From Desulfomicrobium sp. ZS1 (lineage in GTDB: Bacteria; Desulfobacterota; Desulfovibrionia; Desulfovibrionales; Desulfomicrobiaceae), in the NCBI RefSeq assembly GCF_024204645.1, contig NZ_CP100351.1, forward strand, positions 744,001 to 808,000: a stretch of DNA of 64,000 nt. Reading direction: 5' to 3'. The notes beneath the pieces were generated by a model. The model made no database searches, was not told the DNA's origin, and saw only the letters and a list, made by a program, of their open reading frames with translations. Of the stretch, positions 26,060 through 34,385 are shown piece by piece (position 1 is the first letter of the stretch; every line of letters begins with the position of its first letter). The position numbers were made by a program, and so were the translations under genes.

Positions 26060-27142
26060 CTAGACTAGCTTCCTGCGGGCCGTGCCGGAGGTGTAGAAGG
26101 GCATGTCCACGTGCACGGCTTCAAGGGTGGTCCGGGGCCCCTTGATCGTAAACGACTCCGTGTCGGCCATGTCCGCGCGCACAAAGGCCATGGCCACGCA
26201 GTAGCCGAGGCTGGGCGCGATGGAGCCGCTGGTGACCGTGCCGACCTTCTCCTCGCCTGCATAAACTTCGTCGTAATGGCGGGCGCTGCGGCGGCCGTCG
26301 ATGCGCAGGCCGATCAGTTTTTCGCGCACGCTGCCAAGGCCTGATTTGCCGATGTACTCGGCCTCGCTCTTGAGCATGCCTCCGTAGCCTGCCTCCATCG
26401 GGGTGTGGTCCGTGTCCAGGTCCTGGCCGTAGAGGGGCAGCCCCACCTCAAGGCGCAGGGTGTCGCGCGCGCCAAGGCCTGCCGGGCGGACAGCGTCATC
26501 GGCCATCAGCTTTTCCCACAGCACCTCGGCCTTGTCCCAGGGCAGGTAGAATTCGCAGCCTAGTTCGCCCGTGTAGCCCGTACGGCTGACAATGACCTTG
26601 AATCCTTCGAAGTCCACTTCACGGAACCCGAAATAGCCAAGGCTGGTCCAGTCCGCGGGCATGATGCGGGCCAGCACATCAAATGATTCCGGTCCCTGCA
26701 GGTCGATCTTGGCGATGTCGAAGCTCTGGTTGACCAGGGTCAGGTTTGCCGGGAGGTGGCTTTTGATCCAGGCGAAATCGGAATCGATGCATGCGCCGTT
26801 GACCACGAGCATGTATTTTTCCGTGTCCAGCCGGTAGACGATGAGGTCGTCGAGCACGCCGCCCTTTTCATTCAAAAGGAAGCCGTAGCGACACTTCCCC
26901 GGAGCAAGCGTGGCCAAGTTGTGGGTCACGACGGTGGCCAGGGCTTCGGTGGCGCCGTGCCCTTCGAGCAGGAACTCTCCCATGTGGGAGATGTCGAAGA
27001 TGGACGCGTGGGTTCTGGTGTGTTTGTGCTCTTCAAGGATGCCGACATATTGGACAGGCATGTCCCAGCCCGCGAAAGGGACCATTCTGGCCCCGTTGTT
27101 CTTGTGCCAGGCATGAAGAGGGGTGGTCAGCAATTCGGACAT
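26060..27142 (-). CDS. gcvT: Aminomethyltransferase, glycine cleavage T-protein
   Basis: 360 residues. In the glycine cleavage system this protein transfers the methylene group from aminomethyl-lipoyl H-protein to tetrahydrofolate. Family motifs: PFAGWDMPVQY near the N-terminus, ISHMGEFLLEG, SRTGYTGELGCEFYLPW and GLGARDTLRLEVGLPLYGQD, the last two lining the folate site. Asp and Arg at these motifs are conserved. GGGA lies upstream of ATG 27142. gcvH and gcvP are not adjacent, so either the operon is split in this genome or other copies lie elsewhere. A 31 bp gap separates it from the unknown upstream gene. Confidence 0.93.
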   Translation of the reverse strand: MSELLTTPLHAWHKNNGARMVPFAGWDMPVQYVGILEEHKHTRTHASIFDISHMGEFLLEGHGATEALATVVTHNLATLAPGKCRYGFLLNEKGGVLDDLIVYRLDTEKYMLVVNGACIDSDFAWIKSHLPANLTLVNQSFDIAKIDLQGPESFDVLARIMPADWTSLGYFGFREVDFEGFKVIVSRTGYTGELGCEFYLPWDKAEVLWEKLMADDAVRPAGLGARDTLRLEVGLPLYGQDLDTDHTPMEAGYGGMLKSEAEYIGKSGLGSVREKLIGLRIDGRRSARHYDEVYAGEEKVGTVTSGSIAPSLGYCVAMAFVRADMADTESFTIKGPRTTLEAVHVDMPFYTSGTARRKLV

Positions 27143-27173
27143 AGGTGTTTCCCGCTGTTAAATGGTGATGGGA

Positions 27174-28886
27174 TTACGCTTCGGCTTTTGTCTTGCGTAT
27201 GGCTTTGAGTTCGTCAACCAGAGAGACCAGCTTGCGGTACAGTTTTCTGATCACCATCCCGTTTTCGGTCAGTTGATCTTCTTTTGGGGTCATGTAGGTC
27301 TTGATCAGATAGCGGTCGTTGAGCATGGACTCGGAAAAAAAGATGGCCTTTGTGACCAATGGCTCGAAATAATGGGCGAATTCAAATCTGAGATCGGCCA
27401 GAACCGCGGTGCTCAGGCGCAGCATTTCCAGGTAGGAGATTTTTTTTCCTTTGTACATGCGGTCCTTCAAGTCTTCGAGTTCTTTGATTTCCCTGGCCTG
27501 TTTGATGTAGCTGAACGTGGTCCAGACCTCGTGGTAGAGTTCGTGGTGCTCGCTGAATTCTTCGGCAAGGCTTGGGTCGCCTAGGTATCCGTCCAGCACG
27601 CGCACGATCTCGGCATAGAATTCATCCGAATATCCGATCATGCGCCGCTGATGTTTGCTGAGCCACGAGTGCAGGAACTTGAGGCGCTTTTCGTGGGTCT
27701 CGGTGTTCTCGACGATGTCATTTTTCTTGTAGACCACCCGGCCGACAAACTCCCCGCGCACGATATCGTTGAGTTTGAGGCTCATGGTGTAGGTGTCTTT
27801 AAGCAGGTTGACGGAGGTGCAGACCTCCCCGGTCAGGGGGTGGATGATCTCTTGCCTCCAGACGGACAGGGCGCGGTCCTGGCGGACGTTGTTGGCGTCG
27901 AACTTGTGCTGGCGGTAGACTACCCGCAGGATGACGGTGCGCCGCTTGCGGTCGAAGAAGTAGCCTCCTTTGTCCAGATAATCGAGGACATCCATGCCGC
28001 GAATTTCCACGGGAACCAGGGCGACTTTCTCCACTCGCGGATAGGCGTGTCCGGATTGCGTACTGAAAATGGAGGTCAGGGTCCGGTCCGATTGGCCAAG
28101 AGCCTTGACCAGGAATTTTTCTCCCATCTTGTGCAGTCTTCTGGCAAAAATAGCGGCCGAGGTCTTGCGTTCCGAAGAGATGGGGTAGCCGTACAATTCC
28201 ATGAGAAACTGGTACACGAATTCGCGGTTGTTTTCGTAAACGAGATTGTCGTTGGGCTTGAATTTGCGGCTTCTGAGCCCGAAACGCTTCAGCTCCGTGT
28301 CCAGGTCCGAAGGCAGGGACGCATAGATTCCGGAGAGGTAGAACTGCCCGTCGCAGTCCAGCGAGAGGACATGGGCGCGGTCCATGCGGCTTAAAAAACC
28401 GATGAGCAAGGAATAGGAGGAGATGTCGGAGATCTGGTGATCCCTGGTCGCCTCCTTGAATTCCTCGCGCATTTCCTTGGACATGTGGGCCAGAAAACAG
28501 GCCAGGTTCTTGCTGTGCAACGAGGCTTCCAGCACGCAGCTGTTTCCCAGCACCCGGCGATCAGGGTCGCGGCAGGTATGCAGCAGGTCGAACTGGAAAA
28601 TCTCATTGAAGTAGTCCAGGGATCGCCCGAGGGCGACCATGGAAAAGCCCGGAAGTTCCGGGAATTCAGTCAAGGAGGGCTCAAACGAGGGTAGCAGGTC
28701 TCTGGCATCGACCATGGGATAGCCCTTGATCTCGGCGTAAGGCTTGAGCAGGCAGAATTTGATGTGGATGAAATCCAGCAGGCGCCGCAGGTCATCCAGG
28801 TCACGCAATGGCGATTTTGGCAGCAGATGCCCGTTTTTCAGGGCTTTGAAGGCCGGGATTTTGGAAAACGCGTTTTGCCATTTCAT
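27174..28886 (-). CDS. Large soluble protein of unknown function
   Basis: I do not recognise this 570-residue protein. It has no signal peptide, membrane segment or obvious catalytic motif. It is rich in charged and aromatic residues with a mixed alpha/beta pattern. The central part (about 240-390) contains a series of beta-like segments such as VALVPVEIRGMDVLDYLD and RTVILRVVYRQHKF, and the C-terminal third (about 430-570) is mainly helical. It lies immediately upstream of gcvT (31 bp) and is probably cotranscribed with it. Its codon use does not look foreign. It may be a lineage-specific protein of the Desulfovibrionales, an inference from absence of recognised family motifs. Confidence 0.7.
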   Translation of the reverse strand: MKWQNAFSKIPAFKALKNGHLLPKSPLRDLDDLRRLLDFIHIKFCLLKPYAEIKGYPMVDARDLLPSFEPSLTEFPELPGFSMVALGRSLDYFNEIFQFDLLHTCRDPDRRVLGNSCVLEASLHSKNLACFLAHMSKEMREEFKEATRDHQISDISSYSLLIGFLSRMDRAHVLSLDCDGQFYLSGIYASLPSDLDTELKRFGLRSRKFKPNDNLVYENNREFVYQFLMELYGYPISSERKTSAAIFARRLHKMGEKFLVKALGQSDRTLTSIFSTQSGHAYPRVEKVALVPVEIRGMDVLDYLDKGGYFFDRKRRTVILRVVYRQHKFDANNVRQDRALSVWRQEIIHPLTGEVCTSVNLLKDTYTMSLKLNDIVRGEFVGRVVYKKNDIVENTETHEKRLKFLHSWLSKHQRRMIGYSDEFYAEIVRVLDGYLGDPSLAEEFSEHHELYHEVWTTFSYIKQAREIKELEDLKDRMYKGKKISYLEMLRLSTAVLADLRFEFAHYFEPLVTKAIFFSESMLNDRYLIKTYMTPKEDQLTENGMVIRKLYRKLVSLVDELKAIRKTKAEA

Positions 28887-28940
28887 GCGGGTGCCAACTA
28901 TCTCATTGTGTTTGTTACGGTAGTGTGTAGACTATTTTTC

Positions 28941-29090
28941 ATGTTTTGCGTTGCCAGTAAACAGGATTTTCAGCTTGAGCTACCGGCCGCTTTGGAGGTT
29001 GAAGAGCTTTCTCCTTGCCTGTATGTTGGAGTCTTTGCGATGAAGCGTGTTGTAAACCATAGGCACGCCGTGCGAGCGTTTATCCCATGA
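28941..29090 (+). CDS. Possible 49-residue leader ORF coupled to the GAF gene
   Basis: From ATG 28941 to TGA 29088-29090, overlapping the GAF gene start in an ATGA. It is not known as a protein family; residues such as QLELPAALEVEELSPCLYVG look like a plausible short domain. No clear ribosome binding site is visible, and the GAF gene itself lacks one, so coupling through this ORF would explain its translation. It may equally be chance. Confidence 0.25.
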   Translation: MFCVASKQDFQLELPAALEVEELSPCLYVGVFAMKRVVNHRHAVRAFIP

Positions 29091-30115
29091 CCATGAAATA
29101 TCCTTCCCTGGACAGATTGCTGGAGAGCATCGGCAGCGTTTTTGACGCTTATTCGGTGGTTCTCTTTTGCCGTAATTCCGCCGGGACCTTTGATCTGACC
29201 ACCTCGTTCAGTCTCGGGGATTCCATCCGCAAGGGCACGAAGATCGAGCAGGGCCAGGGCCTGGTGGGCTGGATTCTCAAGAACAATTCGCCGCTTGTCG
29301 TCGAAAAATTCGACGAGAAGAACACTTTTCTGGGCTACTATGGCGCGGAACAGGACGAGCAGATCAAGGTTTTCGTGGGCTGCCCCCTGCCCGGCGGGAG
29401 GGGTGCCCTGTGCATGGACAGCAAGAAGACCTACGCCTTCACCTCCAAGGATCAGCGTCTGTTGTCCCTCTTTGCCGTGGTCGTGGCCGCCATCATCGAC
29501 GATGTGGGCGAGGGCGGGGTCTCCAGCCGTGAACAGGCCCTGTATCGCGTGCTGCAGCAGGTGTACGCCTTGCGTGAAGCGCATCCCAAATGGACGGACT
29601 TTTTGAACCGCTACCTGGCGCTTTTGGCCGGGGCCAGCGGTTACGAATACGCCTTCCTCGTGGTCAGCGACGAATGGGGAAACAACTATCTCCTTGAAGG
29701 CAGCAACAAGCCCTTCATGTCCGAAAACGTCTCCGCGCGGCAGTCATTCAGCACGGGCAGCGGACTTTTGGGCTGGGTCTTCAAGAAAAACCAGTCGGTC
29801 TTTTTTGGCGACGGTAAGAGCGAGCTGGGGCGCACGCCTCTTTTTGGCCGCGATATCCCGGGCCCGGTCTTGAACACGCTCATGGCCTTCCCCTTGAAAG
29901 TGCATACCCGTTGCCGGGGCGTTCTGGTTTTCGGGGATCGCGAAAGCCGGGTCATCAGCGCTGAAATCAAGGATTTTGCCAACATGGCCGCGGATTATCT
30001 GGCTCTTTTTCTGGAGAATCTGTATCTGAGGAGCAAGGTCAGGCGTTTTGCTCCTCCGAGCGTAACCGATCCGGGCGACGCCCCCGATTTCGACAATTCC
30101 GATTACCACCCTTAA
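29087..30115 (+). CDS. Tandem GAF-domain protein
   Basis: 342 residues with two GAF-like domains: the first about 5-145 (GQGLVGWILKNNSPLVVE, CPLPGGRGALCMDSK) and the second about 165-325 (GSGLLGWVFKKNQSVFFGD, AFPLKVHTRCRGVLVFGDR). No kinase, GGDEF or DNA-binding domain is attached, so it is probably a sensor or regulatory adaptor that binds a small ligand. It lies 16 bp upstream of mreB, and a function connected with cell shape is possible but only inferred. Both ATG 29087 and 29093 are candidate starts. Confidence 0.75.
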   Translation: MTMKYPSLDRLLESIGSVFDAYSVVLFCRNSAGTFDLTTSFSLGDSIRKGTKIEQGQGLVGWILKNNSPLVVEKFDEKNTFLGYYGAEQDEQIKVFVGCPLPGGRGALCMDSKKTYAFTSKDQRLLSLFAVVVAAIIDDVGEGGVSSREQALYRVLQQVYALREAHPKWTDFLNRYLALLAGASGYEYAFLVVSDEWGNNYLLEGSNKPFMSENVSARQSFSTGSGLLGWVFKKNQSVFFGDGKSELGRTPLFGRDIPGPVLNTLMAFPLKVHTRCRGVLVFGDRESRVISAEIKDFANMAADYLALFLENLYLRSKVRRFAPPSVTDPGDAPDFDNSDYHP

Positions 30116-30131
30116 GTCAGGCAGGGCGAAT

Positions 30132-31157
30132 ATGTTTTTCAGCAAGCTTTTCGGTTTTCTGGGCAAAAATCTGGCCATGGACCTTGGCACGGCCAATACG
30201 CTCCTGTACTCTCCCAAGGACGGGATCGTGCTCAATGAGCCTTCGGTGGTGGCCCTCGACATCCGCAACGACGCCATTCTGGCCGTGGGCCGGGAGGCCA
30301 AGGAATATCTCGGCCGCACTCCGGAACGAATCCGTGCCGTGCGCCCCTTGAAGGATGGGGTCATCGCCGATTTCGAGGTCACCAAGGTCATGATCGCCTA
30401 CTTCATCAAGAAGGTCATAACCGGCATGCGCATCGTCAAGCCGCGCATGGTCATCTGCGTGCCTGCGGGAATAACCCAGGTGGAGAAGAGGGCGGTCATC
30501 GAGTCGGCGCTGCAGGCTGGCGCGCGGGAGGTTAAACTCATCGAAGAGCCCATGGCGGCGGCCATCGGCGCGGGTCTGCCCATCCATGAGCCCAGGGGGA
30601 ACATGGTGGTCGACATCGGCGGCGGCACCACCGAGGTGGCGGTCATTTCGCTTTCCGCCGTGGCCTATTCCGAATCCGTGCGCATTGCCGGGGATGAGCT
30701 CAACGACGCCATCCAGCGTTACGTGCAGGATGAATTTCAGCTTCTGATCGGTGAGAACATGGCCGAGGCGGCCAAGATCCATATCGCCTCCGCCGTGCCC
30801 CTGCCCGAACCCCTGCAGTACCGGGTGGCGGGCAAGAATTTGGTCGACGGCAATCCCAAATCCATCATCTTGAACGATTCCCATGTGCGCGAGGCCATCA
30901 AGGAGCCTGTGGCGGCCATCGTCGCGGCCGTGCGCAGGGCCCTGGAAAAGACTCCGCCCGAGCTGGTTGCGGACATCGCGACCAACGGCCTGCTTTTGGC
31001 CGGAGGCGGGGCGCTTTTGAAAGGCCTGGACAAGCTCATCACGCAGCAGAGTTCGCTCATGGTGCATATCGACGACGATCCCCTGACCACCGTGGTGCGC
31101 GGGACAGGGCGGTCTCTTGAGGACGAGGCGTGTTTTTCGAAGGTCTACATCAACTAG
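30132..31157 (+). CDS. mreB: Rod-shape-determining protein MreB
   Basis: Actin-like filament protein that guides lateral wall synthesis. It has 341 residues. Nucleotide-binding motifs of the actin fold are present: phosphate 1 DLGTANT (17-23), phosphate 2 VVDIGGGTTEVAV, the adenosine motif NGLLLAGGGALLKGLD, and the EEPMAAAIGAG connection. The N-terminal amphipathic FFSKLFGFLGK fits membrane binding. mreC and mreD do not follow; instead a convergent Nudix gene overlaps its end by 4 bp. Confidence 0.96.
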   Translation: MFFSKLFGFLGKNLAMDLGTANTLLYSPKDGIVLNEPSVVALDIRNDAILAVGREAKEYLGRTPERIRAVRPLKDGVIADFEVTKVMIAYFIKKVITGMRIVKPRMVICVPAGITQVEKRAVIESALQAGAREVKLIEEPMAAAIGAGLPIHEPRGNMVVDIGGGTTEVAVISLSAVAYSESVRIAGDELNDAIQRYVQDEFQLLIGENMAEAAKIHIASAVPLPEPLQYRVAGKNLVDGNPKSIILNDSHVREAIKEPVAAIVAAVRRALEKTPPELVADIATNGLLLAGGGALLKGLDKLITQQSSLMVHIDDDPLTTVVRGTGRSLEDEACFSKVYIN

Positions 31158-31675
31158 CTTCGGTCCGGGTGATGCAGGCGGGCGTTCCATACGGTCAGCA
31201 GCGCCGGGGAGAGCTGGTCCGGGTAGGATGTGGCCAAGGCGCCAAGTTCGTCCGGGTCCACGGCCAAAAAAGAGAGGTCCTGCAGCAGGAGCCGGGTGGC
31301 CTGGCTTGAAAGCCCGGCGGAAAAGACCTCCACGATTTCGTTGCCCGTTCCCGCCCCTTCGGTCAGGGTCAGCGCATGCCGCAGATTTCCCGTCAGGTCG
31401 GCCGCGACGGCGGGCAGGTGTCGTTCGGCGGCCTCCTCGGCGGCCTCTTTGGCCCCGATGTGCCCGCAGCCCACGATGTCCCAGCGTCCCGGGTACAGGG
31501 GATGGCTTTTGCTTAACCTGCGCAGCATGAGGCGGCCCTTGACATCCGTCAGCACGAGCAGAAAACCCCTGTGCCTGAGCCCCTGCAGATGGACCTGCTC
31601 CGAAGCCATGATGGCCAGGGGCAGGTTGTTTTCGTCCACGACGTAGATTTTTTCCAGGCCTGTTTCCAAGGACAT
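31154..31675 (-). CDS. Nudix-fold protein with degenerate Nudix box
   Basis: 173 residues. The overall sequence matches the isopentenyl-diphosphate isomerase-like Nudix group (HRGFLLVLTDVKGRLMLRRLSKS, YPGRWDIVGCGHIGAKE). The Nudix box starts correctly (G-x5-E-x7-R), but the following REUxEExGU is RHLPAVAAD, lacking the catalytic glutamates. It may therefore be inactive or use different residues. The ATG at 31675 has GGGAA upstream. It is divergent from rimI with a 25 bp gap that must hold both promoters. Confidence 0.75.
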   Translation of the reverse strand: MSLETGLEKIYVVDENNLPLAIMASEQVHLQGLRHRGFLLVLTDVKGRLMLRRLSKSHPLYPGRWDIVGCGHIGAKEAAEEAAERHLPAVAADLTGNLRHALTLTEGAGTGNEIVEVFSAGLSSQATRLLLQDLSFLAVDPDELGALATSYPDQLSPALLTVWNARLHHPDRS

Positions 31676-31700
31676 GAATTCCCGTTGTTACGAGGTGTGA

Positions 31701-32159
31701 ATGGGTGAACCGGGTTTTGAGCTGCGCCTGCTGGGTCCGAAAGATGCTCCGGCGCTGGCCGCCCTGGAAGCCCAGGTCTTTGCCGACGCCTGGGATGCGG
31801 AGCATTTTCGGGCGTTGCTGGGCCAGGACCGTTTTATGGCCGTGGGGGCTTTTGACCCTGTCGGGCTGTGCGCATATCTGACGGCGTACAGTGTGGCGGG
31901 TGAGCTTGAAATAGTCAACGTGGCGGTGGCCGCGGCGCTGCGCGGACAAGGAATCGGCAGGTCGCTGCTGCTTTTTTTTCTGGGTCAGGGGCGATTGCGC
32001 GGCGCGGCGCGCGCTGTTCTTGAGGTCCGCAGCGGCAACGCTGCGGCCAGGGCTCTTTACGGGAGCTGCGGTTTTGTGCAGGTGGGGGTGCGCAGGGCGT
32101 ATTACGCCGACAGCGGCGAGGATGCCTTGGTGCTGGAGTGGACGGCGTGCCCAGACTGA
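31701..32159 (+). CDS. rimI: Ribosomal-protein-alanine N-acetyltransferase-like GNAT protein
   Basis: 152 residues of the GNAT fold. The acetyl-CoA loop is NVAVAAALRGQGIGRSLL (about 73-90), with EVRSGNAAARALYGSCGFVQVGVRRAYY following, the RimI signature in which the last part binds the substrate N-terminus. GAGGTG precedes ATG 31701. Its 3' end overlaps the start of the O-methyltransferase gene, and the following genes run in the same direction with short gaps or overlaps, suggesting one operon to 34238. Confidence 0.85.
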   Translation: MGEPGFELRLLGPKDAPALAALEAQVFADAWDAEHFRALLGQDRFMAVGAFDPVGLCAYLTAYSVAGELEIVNVAVAAALRGQGIGRSLLLFFLGQGRLRGAARAVLEVRSGNAAARALYGSCGFVQVGVRRAYYADSGEDALVLEWTACPD

Positions 32160-32815
32160 TCAAAGATCCGCAGGCGTATTTTCGCGCCCTGGTCCCGGAC
32201 CGGACGCAAGGCGATCTGCTGCTGGCAGCGGCGGCCGCCCAGCGCGGGGTGCCGGTCATCGGGCCGGTCATGGGCAGCCTGCTTGCGCTCCTGTGCCGGG
32301 TCATGGGTGCCGTGCGCGTGCTTGAGCTGGGCTCGGCCGTGGGGTATTCCACGGCTTTTCTGGCCCGGGCCATGCGGGACACGGGTGGTTTTGCCTTGAG
32401 CGTGGACATGCACGAGGCCCACTGCCGGGAGGCCCGCGCCAACCTTGCGTCTTTCGGGCTTGGGGAGCGTTGCGCTGTGCTGTGCGCCGACGCCCGCGCT
32501 CTGCCTTTTGGGCGCGCAGGCTTTGATCTGGTTTTTCTGGACGTGGACCAGCGTTATTATGCAGAGCTTGAGCCCGTCTGTTATCGCTTGCTGCGGCCCG
32601 GTGGGCTGCTGGTCGCGGACAACACCGCCTTTGCCGACGCCGATGCCTTCAACATGCTGATTCAGGACGGCGGACGCTGGGACGCGGTCAATATTTACGC
32701 ATTCTTACCGAATCATGCGCCGGAACAGGACGGAATCTGCCTGGCGCGCAAAAAACAAACAGGAGAAGCAAAAAATGATAGTCATGGAAACTTCCAAAGG
32801 GACGATGAAGATTGA
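32147..32815 (+). CDS. SAM-dependent O-methyltransferase, family 3 (COMT-like)
   Basis: About 222 residues. The Rossmann motif for SAM binding is [21 protein letters not shown] near residue 56, with the acidic SVDMHEAHC and the catalytic-metal-type [13 protein letters not shown]. The C-terminus [11 protein letters not shown] fits the catechol O-methyltransferase-like family, which often methylates small phenols or peptides. The start is uncertain: GTG 32147 has GGAG 8 bp upstream, while GTG 32138 has none. Its 3' end overlaps the next gene by 41 bp, where the cyclophilin has its own ribosome binding site. Confidence 0.82.
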   Translation: MPRLIKDPQAYFRALVPDRTQGDLLLAAAAAQRGVPVIGPVMGSLLALLCRVMGAVRVLELGSAVGYSTAFLARAMRDTGGFALSVDMHEAHCREARANLASFGLGERCAVLCADARALPFGRAGFDLVFLDVDQRYYAELEPVCYRLLRPGGLLVADNTAFADADAFNMLIQDGGRWDAVNIYAFLPNHAPEQDGICLARKKQTGEAKNDSHGNFQRDDED

Positions 32816-33260
32816 ATTGTTCGCGGACAAGGCCCCAGTGACCTGCGAGAATTTCCTTCATTACGTGCGCGAAGGCTTTTACGACGGCACGATCTTTCAT
32901 CGCGTCATCCCCAATTTCATGATCCAGGGCGGCGGGATGACCGAGACCATGAGCGAGAAAAAGACGGGCAAGCCGATCAAGAACGAAGCCGACAATGGAC
33001 TCAAAAACCAGCGCGGCACCCTGGCCATGGCCCGTACCCAGGCTGTGGACAGCGCGACTTCCCAGTTCTTCATCAATCTGCGCGACAACGTGTTTCTGGA
33101 TCACGGTTCGCGGGATTTCGGCTACTGCGTGTTCGCCCAGGTGGTCGAAGGGATTGAGGTCATGGACGAGATCGCGGGCGTGCCCACGGGCAGCTTCGGA
33201 TTCCACCAGGACGTGCCCAAGGAGCCGGTCATCATCACCCGCGTCAGCGTAGAGGAATAA
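32775..33260 (+). CDS. Peptidyl-prolyl cis-trans isomerase, cyclophilin type
   Basis: 161 residues, cytoplasmic (no signal peptide). Cyclophilin motifs: [13 protein letters not shown] with the catalytic Arg, [22 protein letters not shown] with the Gln-Phe-Phe that lines the proline pocket, and [17 protein letters not shown]. The start at ATG 32775 is preceded by GGAGAA and begins as known PpiB proteins do. The longer frame from 32715 is the tail of the methyltransferase read in another frame. Confidence 0.94.
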   Translation: MIVMETSKGTMKIELFADKAPVTCENFLHYVREGFYDGTIFHRVIPNFMIQGGGMTETMSEKKTGKPIKNEADNGLKNQRGTLAMARTQAVDSATSQFFINLRDNVFLDHGSRDFGYCVFAQVVEGIEVMDEIAGVPTGSFGFHQDVPKEPVIITRVSVEE

Positions 33261-33263
33261 CAG

Positions 33264-34238
33264 GTGGTGCGGCTTGCGACCGCGTTTCCCTTTTCCTCGG
33301 GACATGTGCAGACCCTTTTTCCGCCCTTCTTCCGCCCCATGGCGGACGCGTGCTACGAGCGGGAGCGCTTTGAGACATCGGACGGCGATTTCGTGGATCT
33401 GGACTGGTCCCGGGGAGACGGGAGCGAAGGCCTTGTGTTCATCTTGCACGGCCTGGAAGGGCACTCCAGGCGCAAGTACGTGCTCGGAATGGTCAAGGCT
33501 GCGCGCGAGCACGGACTTGACGCCGTGGCCATGAACTTCAGGGGCTGCAGCGGGGAGCCGAATCGCAAGGTGGCCATGTACCATTCGGGCTGGACCCGCG
33601 ACCTGCATGAGGCCCTGCTCATGATTGCGTCCATGGGGCGCTACCGGAGCGTGGACCTGGTCGGATTCAGCCTCGGCGGAAACGTCATTCTCAAATATCT
33701 TGGGGAAAATCCGCCTATTATCCCCGAAGTCGTTCGCGGGGCCGCGGCCATATCCGTGCCGTGTGACCTGGAGGATTCGGCCCGGGCTTTGGCGCGTCCC
33801 CAGTGCGCGCTCTACACCCGCTATCTGCTTGACCAGTTGCGAAAGAAGATTATTGAAAAGAGTCGCCTTTTTCCGGGAGAGCTTGATATCGAGGGCGTGG
33901 AGAAACTGCGCACCTTTCGCCAGTTTGACGACCGCTTCACGGCTCCCCTGCACGGATTTCGCGACGCGCTGGACTACTGGCGCCGCTCCAGTTCACGGCA
34001 CTATCTGTCCGGGATCGATCGGCGGACCTGCATCATCAATGCCGCCAACGATCCTTTTCTGGGGCCGCGCTGTTATCCCGTCCAGGAGGTCCGCGCCAAC
34101 GAATGCCTCAATCTGCTTACTCCCCCGACCGGCGGGCATGTGGGGTTCGTGGGTTCGGGCCGGGGCGGGATGTATTGGTCGGAATGGACGACCATGCGAT
34201 TTTTGCTGCAGCAGACCGGCGCGCACGTGCAGGAATGA
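33264..34238 (+). CDS. YheT-type alpha/beta hydrolase
   Basis: 324 residues of the YheT/EMB8 (COG0429) family. The nucleophile elbow GFSLGGN holds Ser137. The acid residue is in NAANDPFLG and the His in TGGHVGF. The oxyanion region is LHGLEG, and the family-typical MNFRGCSGEPN is present. The substrate is unknown; some relatives act on esters. It begins at GTG 33264 a few bases after the cyclophilin gene (GAGGA lies just before) and closes the short operon. Confidence 0.85.
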   Translation: MVRLATAFPFSSGHVQTLFPPFFRPMADACYERERFETSDGDFVDLDWSRGDGSEGLVFILHGLEGHSRRKYVLGMVKAAREHGLDAVAMNFRGCSGEPNRKVAMYHSGWTRDLHEALLMIASMGRYRSVDLVGFSLGGNVILKYLGENPPIIPEVVRGAAAISVPCDLEDSARALARPQCALYTRYLLDQLRKKIIEKSRLFPGELDIEGVEKLRTFRQFDDRFTAPLHGFRDALDYWRRSSSRHYLSGIDRRTCIINAANDPFLGPRCYPVQEVRANECLNLLTPPTGGHVGFVGSGRGGMYWSEWTTMRFLLQQTGAHVQE

Positions 34239-34334
34239 GGCTATGGTTTCACATGCGCAGGTAGATGTGCAGTCTGTTGCACGTGATCGCCTCTGTGAAA
34301 GAAATTTTTTCCTTTCCGATCAGGGAATTGGCTC

Positions 34335-34350
34335 TGGCATGATCGATGCT
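34335..34350 (+). promoter_or_regulatory. Candidate sigma-54 promoter for the DegP-type protease
   Basis: TGGCATG-ATCG-ATGCT fits the consensus TGGCACG-N4-TTGCW with two mismatches and the correct GG-N10-GC spacing. The predicted start lies near 34362, about 24 bp upstream of the start codon of the protease gene. No enhancer-binding protein gene is nearby. Confidence 0.4.
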
Positions 34351-34385
34351 CTTTTCAAGCTGTCACTACGACACGGAGGTCTCTC

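Noticed and set aside
30117..31949. 610-codon open frame on the minus strand opposite mreB
   Set aside because: It is antisense to mreB and rimI, is rich in Gly, Arg, His and Pro as shadow frames in GC-rich DNA are, and has no family motif.
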